Source: Podila epigama (lineage: Eukaryota; Mortierellomycota; Mortierellomycetes; Mortierellales; Mortierellaceae). From it: 17,093 nt of DNA. The position numbers and the translations under genes were made by a program. The notes under the pieces are model-generated. The model had not been told where the DNA came from. It saw nothing but the letters and a program-made list of their open reading frames with translations, and ran no database searches. The stretch lies in contig JAAAVE010000497.1 of NCBI GenBank assembly GCA_015679605.1, positions 1-17,093 on the forward strand. Direction: 5' to 3'. Positions 9,571 through 17,093 of the stretch are shown here, piece after piece; the stretch's first letter is position 1, and each line of letters begins with the position of its first letter.

Positions 9571-11407
9571 CTAATCAGCTTTAGCCTTGGAGCCAGCGAG
9601 GGGCTGCTGGTGGATAGCATTCAGACGCTCCACCAGCTCAGGGTGGGAGCGGTGATACATCGAGTGGAGCCAGTCTGGGTTCATTGTGCCCAAGTTCTTG
9701 AGTTGCAGCTTGATGAGACCAGAGGCCAGTGAGGCAGCGTAGCCCAAATCGCGAGCAAACGCGTCCGCCTGGAACTCATAGCGGCGGCTGATCATGTTTG
9801 TCACAAACGAGATCACGCTCTCCACGGGCGAGTACAGGTATTGGAACAGGATGAAACCAATAAAGACCGGCTTACTGTCCATGAATCCAAACGATCTGTA
9901 CATGTCTGTGTCATGGATGAACTGCGAGAACAGGTAGAACACGGTGAACAGCTGTACCTGACCAAAGGCAAGCATCTTGAACGTATGGTTGCAGGACCAG
10001 TGCCCAAGTTCATGTGCTAAAAGACACGAAGAATATATTAGGTTTACAAAGAATGGAAATGATATAAATTATCCGAAATCGAAACGCGTCTCAAATGAAG
10101 ACAAGTCTTACCAAGGACTGCACAGATCTCATCATTGTCAGAATGTTCGAGCAATGTGTCAAACAAGACGATGCGCTTGTTCTTAAAGAAACCATAAAAG
10201 TAGGCATTCGAATGACCAGAGCGCTTGCTTCCGTCAATCACAAACAGCTTTGTGAGCGGGAACTGAATACGACTGGCCAGGGCCTCGATCATGGTACGAA
10301 GTTCGCCATCAGGAAGAGGGGTGACAGTGTTGAAGAGAGGCTGGATGAAGGTTGGGTAGATTGACACCATGATAAGCTGGAACACAACCCTACATATGGA
10401 TGCAAATATCAATCGAAAACGAGATGTGAATGGGACGCAAAAAAATGCAGAGAAAAACGAATTGGCCTTAAAGAGACGCGTAGAATACTTACATGAACAG
10501 CCAGATGTAAAAGTAAAAGTTATCACCTCCGACCTTGATGATCTTTAGGAATCCTGCAAGAACAGGCATACCGATGGCACCTCCGAGGAGGTATCCCTTC
10601 GCCAGGTCGCTGAAAAAAAGCTTGAGCGTCTGCTTGTTGAAGCCATGGCGTTCCTCGACAACAAACGTTGAGTAAAGCGAGGCTGGCAGCGAGAGAATGG
10701 TAGAAATGACAGTGAACAGAGCGAAGAAGACGAGAGACTGTGTGATCTGTGGGCATTAGATCGAGATAAAAGTGAATGGCAAAAAGGTGAGTGGACAGAT
10801 ACGTTCTTTATCACCTAATGAAAAATGATCTCTTTAACACAATAACGAGACGAGAAAGTCATCAATTACCTCGTACTCGCTTCCAAAGCCGGTGACCGCA
10901 AACATAGCATCTCCAGAGACTCTCCAGAGCCAAGGTAAAAAGTCATAGGCGAGCATCAAAACCCCCTGGACTTGCTCCACAACAGTTGCTACAAAACCAA
11001 ACCGCGCTTTATCGCGACCGTAGGCCTGGGCCTTTTGAAATTCCTCGTCAGAAACATGCTCCTGCAGGGCCTTTGGCCGTTCAGTCGAGCACAGGTTGCG
11101 GTAATGGCGGAATCTAAAAACAAAACAAAACGTCCCAAAGAATGTTGCCCTTGTTGTCAATGTTGATTGTTCTTGTTGTTCTTGAACTACGAAATCAACG
11201 TGTGAATTGTGACGCCATGCTACAACTATTTTTTTTGTCGCCAATTCGTCCGGCAAGCACAAGTTCGTACCGAAGGTATTCCTCCCATGAAAAGACAAGG
11301 AGTGAAAAGCCCAGAACAAATTTCTTGTAGGGAAAAGGCTCTGAGATCTTGTATCCTAGCAAGTTGCCTACTGCTTGGTAGGCGGCATCAAATGAAGGTG
11401 CTCCCAT
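9571..11407 (-). CDS. ste24: CAAX prenyl protease 1 (Ste24/ZMPSTE24, M48A)
   Basis: Five exons on the minus strand (11407-11271, 11113-10870, 10746-10493, 10389-10112, 10016-9571) join in phase to 452 residues, close to the usual length of about 450-475. Ste24 is a zinc metalloprotease of the ER and inner nuclear membrane. It removes the C-terminal tripeptide of farnesylated CAAX proteins and makes a further N-terminal cut in fungal a-factor pheromone or in prelamin A. The zinc site is complete: HELGHW at 306-311 supplies the two His and catalytic Glu, and EFQAD at 385-389 supplies the third ligand Glu. Other family blocks are [41 protein letters not shown] and HPELVERL near the C-terminus. 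Seven or so hydrophobic segments fit the helical barrel. HELGHW is split from the previous exon one residue before the motif. All introns are short (95-157 nt). It is divergent from WDR5. Confidence 0.97.
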
Positions 11408-14263
<2,856 letters not shown>

Positions 14264-14469
14264 TCGTCAGGGCCATTGTCATAGTGACCCAATGCCTTCT
14301 CTCCACGTCTTTTAATGTAGAAAAGAGCCAATACGCTTTTTTATATTCTTTTTTTCTTTCTTTCTTTTTTTCAAAGAAGAATATGGAGTGCATAGAATAG
14401 TCTCCTTTTGTCTCCATTGTAAGCAAACATTTGTGCGCTACTTGGATTGTTATTTCACCTGATGTGAAC

Positions 14470-15908
14470 TCATGCCTTCACAGCTCGAGCAATACTTTTT
14501 GAATCCTGAGACTCAATAGTAGAGAGGTGTGTCACACTCTTTGGAGATGATATATCCATAATGGCTGTGGACGCGATAGTGGAGAAGGATGCTGTCGAGG
14601 AAGAAGCACTGGAGACGACGGAATCTGTAATCGGAACTGGGACAGTCACGGTACTGAGCTGATACATGTTTCTGGTGACCATGAGGACGTCTTGGGCATC
14701 CCTCCAGTACACAACTTTGGCCTTGATCATTTCTGTTGATTGTTCGATAAGACTCTGTAGCAATAATCCTTCCCTAGCCAGAACCACGTCCGACCTATAT
14801 GAAGAATAGGTTCAAGCTGAAAGAATCAGAACTAGCGCACGACACGTGTTGCAATTATGATAAGCATATAATCATATAATATTACCGCTGAAGCCGTGTG
14901 GAAGGACAAAAGTCATTGGAAGAGTCGCCCATGTAGACAACCTGGTCCCATTCTCGCGAGTCAATTAATTTTTGTATCTCTTTGCCTTTACAAATATTGG
15001 GCTCGCAGGGCAATCGGCAGTCATGTGGGATTTCATCTAGGCCATGGAAACGCGACACGTTCAACCGGCCCCGCTCATCAAATGTTGCTGGGTTTGTGAT
15101 GATACGTGTGAACAGGTGGTCAATCCTATGCGCCTTTTTTGTCGTTGTTGATTGAATGAGTGAGAGTAGTAAAGTAATATTTCTTGTCGTTCATACTTTT
15201 CATGCCATGTGTCATGTAATTGCATTCTACTCATGTTTGCGTCGCGTTGTTACCTTGAGGACAGTCTCGATGTAGATGGTGTTGGCGTCAGAGAGAATAT
15301 ACAATTCTGCACCATGGTCCTTCATAGTTGTCAATGCTTCAATCATGGCGGGCTCCTAGAGATGATTTTTGATGGTTTTTCGGATTAGGGTAGACCACGA
15401 CTCTTACTGTGCGCTTGATCCATCAATCAAGAGGCAAAAAAAAAAAAAAAAAAAAAAAAACCACAGCAGTAAACATACAAAGGGGATTCGTCGTAGTGTA
15501 TTTTCAATGTCCTTTCTCGAGACACCGCTATCAAAAAGACTTCCAAGCAACCTTTGCCTGAAAACCAATCTTGAATGTCAGTGACCAAAAACCAATAAAA
15601 GACAGTTACAATGCGAGATGACCACTTACTGGAGATCCGTCCATTGCACTTTGCCGACAGACATCAATTGAACCTGGTAGAGCTCCTGGTTTAGATGCTG
15701 AAAGACCCAGTTGTCAGAGTCGCACTCGATGAGAGTCCTGTAGTGTTTGTATCGTGGTTGATGACGGAAGACGATAATGATGAGATGCGACTACATCACA
15801 TTTGTAAAGGAGTATAAGAAAAAAAATGGCTTCATTTGTAGTCCTGGTGCGTATTTACCAGTCAAAGTCAAAGACAAAGAGACGTTTGGGTGTTGTGTCT
15901 GTCATCAT
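14470..15908 (-). CDS. PHOSPHO-type HAD phosphatase (PHOSPHO1/2 family)
   Basis: Six exons on the minus strand (15908-15859, 15737-15630, 15557-15479, 15355-15254, 15133-14886, 14794-14470) join in phase to 303 residues. Two in-frame ATGs start it, at 15908 and 15905; either may be used. All HAD motifs are present: motif I FDFDWT with nucleophile Asp14 and acid Asp16, motif II Ser101 in ILSDAN, motif III Lys162 in CKGKE, and motif IV GDSSND with Asp183 and Asp187. The Cys-rich block (C152, C156, C161) just before motif III and the FCPS after motif IV are specific to the PHOSPHO1/PHOSPHO2 family. Animal members act on phosphocholine, phosphoethanolamine or pyridoxal phosphate; the fungal substrate cannot be told from sequence. 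Residues after about 250 form a Ser/Thr/Val-rich tail not needed for the HAD fold. Probably cytosolic, as no signal or membrane segment is visible. Intron 4 has an unusual A-rich acceptor. Confidence 0.9.
15436..15460. repeat. Poly(A) run of 25
   Basis: Twenty-five consecutive A, the longest homopolymer in the window, lie in intron 3 (15478-15356) of the phosphatase gene and read as poly(T) on its coding strand. The run starts 18 nt after the donor site. Its exact length may be uncertain in the assembly. Confidence 0.9.
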
Positions 15909-16466
15909 TTGCTAGTGGGGTTAAGAAAGTGAGGATGGGAGGGTTTTTTTTGAGAGATTTGTTGAAATAAAGGTGGACAGAATGAAGGAGCGAGCTGGAT
16001 TTATGGATGAACAAAAAGAAAGTGTTTCTTGTCAACAAAACGAAATCCGATCCAAAGAGTAACAATTTTGCCGGGCTTGCGTGAGGAAGAAAGGTTGCTT
16101 TGACTCGTTGACCAGGCGAAAGCCCTAGTGCTTGGCTGCATCACTGGGATTGGTCAAGAAGGTCAAGTGGGTGACAAAGAAAAATGCGTTAACAAGTATC
16201 CTACCAGCGTTGTCAAGTTGAGCACGTTTTTCTTTATGTGCCTAGCTATTCTATACATTTCATTGAGATGACATCTGCGAGGGGGTATCCACGTAAAACA
16301 AACAGATGCCTCACGAAAACAAAAGGATACGTGGGATAGACGTGTTAATTTTATTGATGCAATATAATAGATACAAAGGATGGTCCAGGGGAAACATTCA
16401 AAACTTGGGGACTGTATACAAATGGAAACAAAATCGATGTAAGCAAGATACGGCACTTCACTCTGG
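15909..16466. other. Tandem intergenic spacer, antizyme 3' UTR and phosphatase promoter
   Basis: This 558-nt spacer lies between two minus-strand genes. The right part is antizyme 3' UTR up to the poly(A) signal near 16350. The left part should be the phosphatase promoter; a CCAAT box on the minus strand (ATTGG at 16149-16153 on plus) lies about 240 nt before its start. No reading frame with recognisable features is seen on either strand. Confidence 0.5.
16350..16355 (-). terminator. Polyadenylation signal of the antizyme gene (AATAAA on minus)
   Basis: TTTATT on plus reads AATAAA on the minus strand, 112 nt after the antizyme stop codon at 16467. It is the first such hexamer downstream and lies in an AT-rich setting. 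Confidence 0.5.
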
Positions 16467-17093
16467 CTATAGTTCCATGCCAAGAACAAGGTACTTTGGA
16501 TCCGCGTTGGCCAGTACACTTGGATGCACCATCTCAAAACCGACATACATTAACGTGCGGACCAGGCTCGCTACAGAAACCGTAAGAGTGGGATTCAAGG
16601 AAAGAGTAATAGGGGGAGGTATGTTTAGAATCGAGCCAGGATGGGGTGCAAACATTTTTCACGACATAACAACTAAACAAAAATACTTTAAAACGTACCG
16701 AGTATTGGATTGGTTTTCTCGAGACAAAGGTACACGGTGTGGCATCCGAGCTGCTCTTCCGCAAGATCAAGAGCTGCCACAACACTCTAATTGATTTTAC
16801 AAGGGGAAAAAAACAGTAAGTCAACCATTGTCGACGTTGATGATCCACTTTGGAAGTGGTGAGCATGGATCAGGGACCTTACCTCACGGATACTCATGTC
16901 GTCCCAGCCATCACCTTTCAAGAAAAGACAGCCCTCGGACACGAACCCGCACCAGGTGCTTGTCCTGGAGTCATTTGACGTGATGGTCAAGACGGAATCG
17001 ACGTTTTCTTTCAATAAAATTTTCTTTGCTTGGATCTCATCCATTGGCTCTTGGTGCTCAACCTCTGTATTAGCTTCTCGCATGGCGTCTTCT
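16467..17093 (-). CDS. oaz1: Ornithine decarboxylase antizyme, 3' part (5' end outside window)
   Basis: Three exons on the minus strand (17093-16883 partial, 16786-16699, 16570-16467) join in phase and end at TAG. The joined protein contains antizyme core blocks: TWCGFVSEGCLFLKGDGW, then VVAALDLAEEQLGC, then VRTLMYVGFEMVHP, corresponding to the ALLEFAEE and LLRTFSFLGFEIV blocks of animal antizymes. Antizyme binds ornithine decarboxylase monomers, targets them to the 26S proteasome without ubiquitin and lowers polyamine uptake. Antizymes are made by a +1 programmed frameshift induced by polyamines; the frame seen here is the second, downstream frame (ORF2). That frame is open to the window edge, and the preceding zero frame is closed by TAA at 17072-17070, so the shift site must lie at or before that point, most likely beyond 17093. 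The ATG at 17083 need not be a real start. Introns are 96 and 128 nt. Confidence 0.9.

Noticed and set aside
16306-16794. Plus-strand open frame of 162 codons at the right end
   Set aside because: It is antisense to the antizyme exons and introns, shows no family motif, and the minus strand gives a complete and recognisable protein over the same bases.

Overview
The window looks like a nuclear segment of an early-diverging filamentous fungus, most likely Mucoromycota and possibly Mortierellomycotina. The evidence is dense genes with several short GT-AG introns each (about 70-180 nt, a few longer), a class I-III type chitin synthase, an ornithine decarboxylase antizyme, and a single-pass membrane protein with a glutamine-rich tail of a kind I associate with Mortierella. 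The lineage is an inference from gene content; no rRNA or tRNA marker is present.

Layout, left to right. 314-544 (+): small secreted protein with eight cysteines. 993-1931 (-): three-exon promethin/LDAF1-like lipid-droplet protein. 1932-3020: divergent promoter region. 3021-6503 (+): six-exon chitin synthase family protein, complete in length but altered at several catalytic motifs. 6740-8881 (-): three-exon membrane protein with a glycosylation-rich ectodomain, one transmembrane helix and a Q/H-rich tail. 9571-11407 (-): five-exon CAAX prenyl protease Ste24. 11408-11849: divergent promoter region. 11850-14263 (+): seven-exon WDR5/Swd3 WD40 protein. 14470-15908 (-): six-exon PHOSPHO-type HAD phosphatase. 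16467-17093 (-): last three exons of ornithine decarboxylase antizyme; its 5' part, with the expected +1 frameshift site, lies beyond the window edge.

The multi-exon genes were rebuilt by joining reading frames at GT and AG sites. In each one the exon phases close exactly and the joined protein reads continuously through family motifs. The neighbours do not form one pathway: cell wall, prenyl-protein processing, chromatin, phosphate metabolism and polyamine control are all represented. They occur as divergent, convergent and tandem pairs, which is usual for a fungal chromosome arm. I found no mobile element, CRISPR array, tRNA or rRNA. Simple repeats and long A/T runs sit mostly in introns and spacers.
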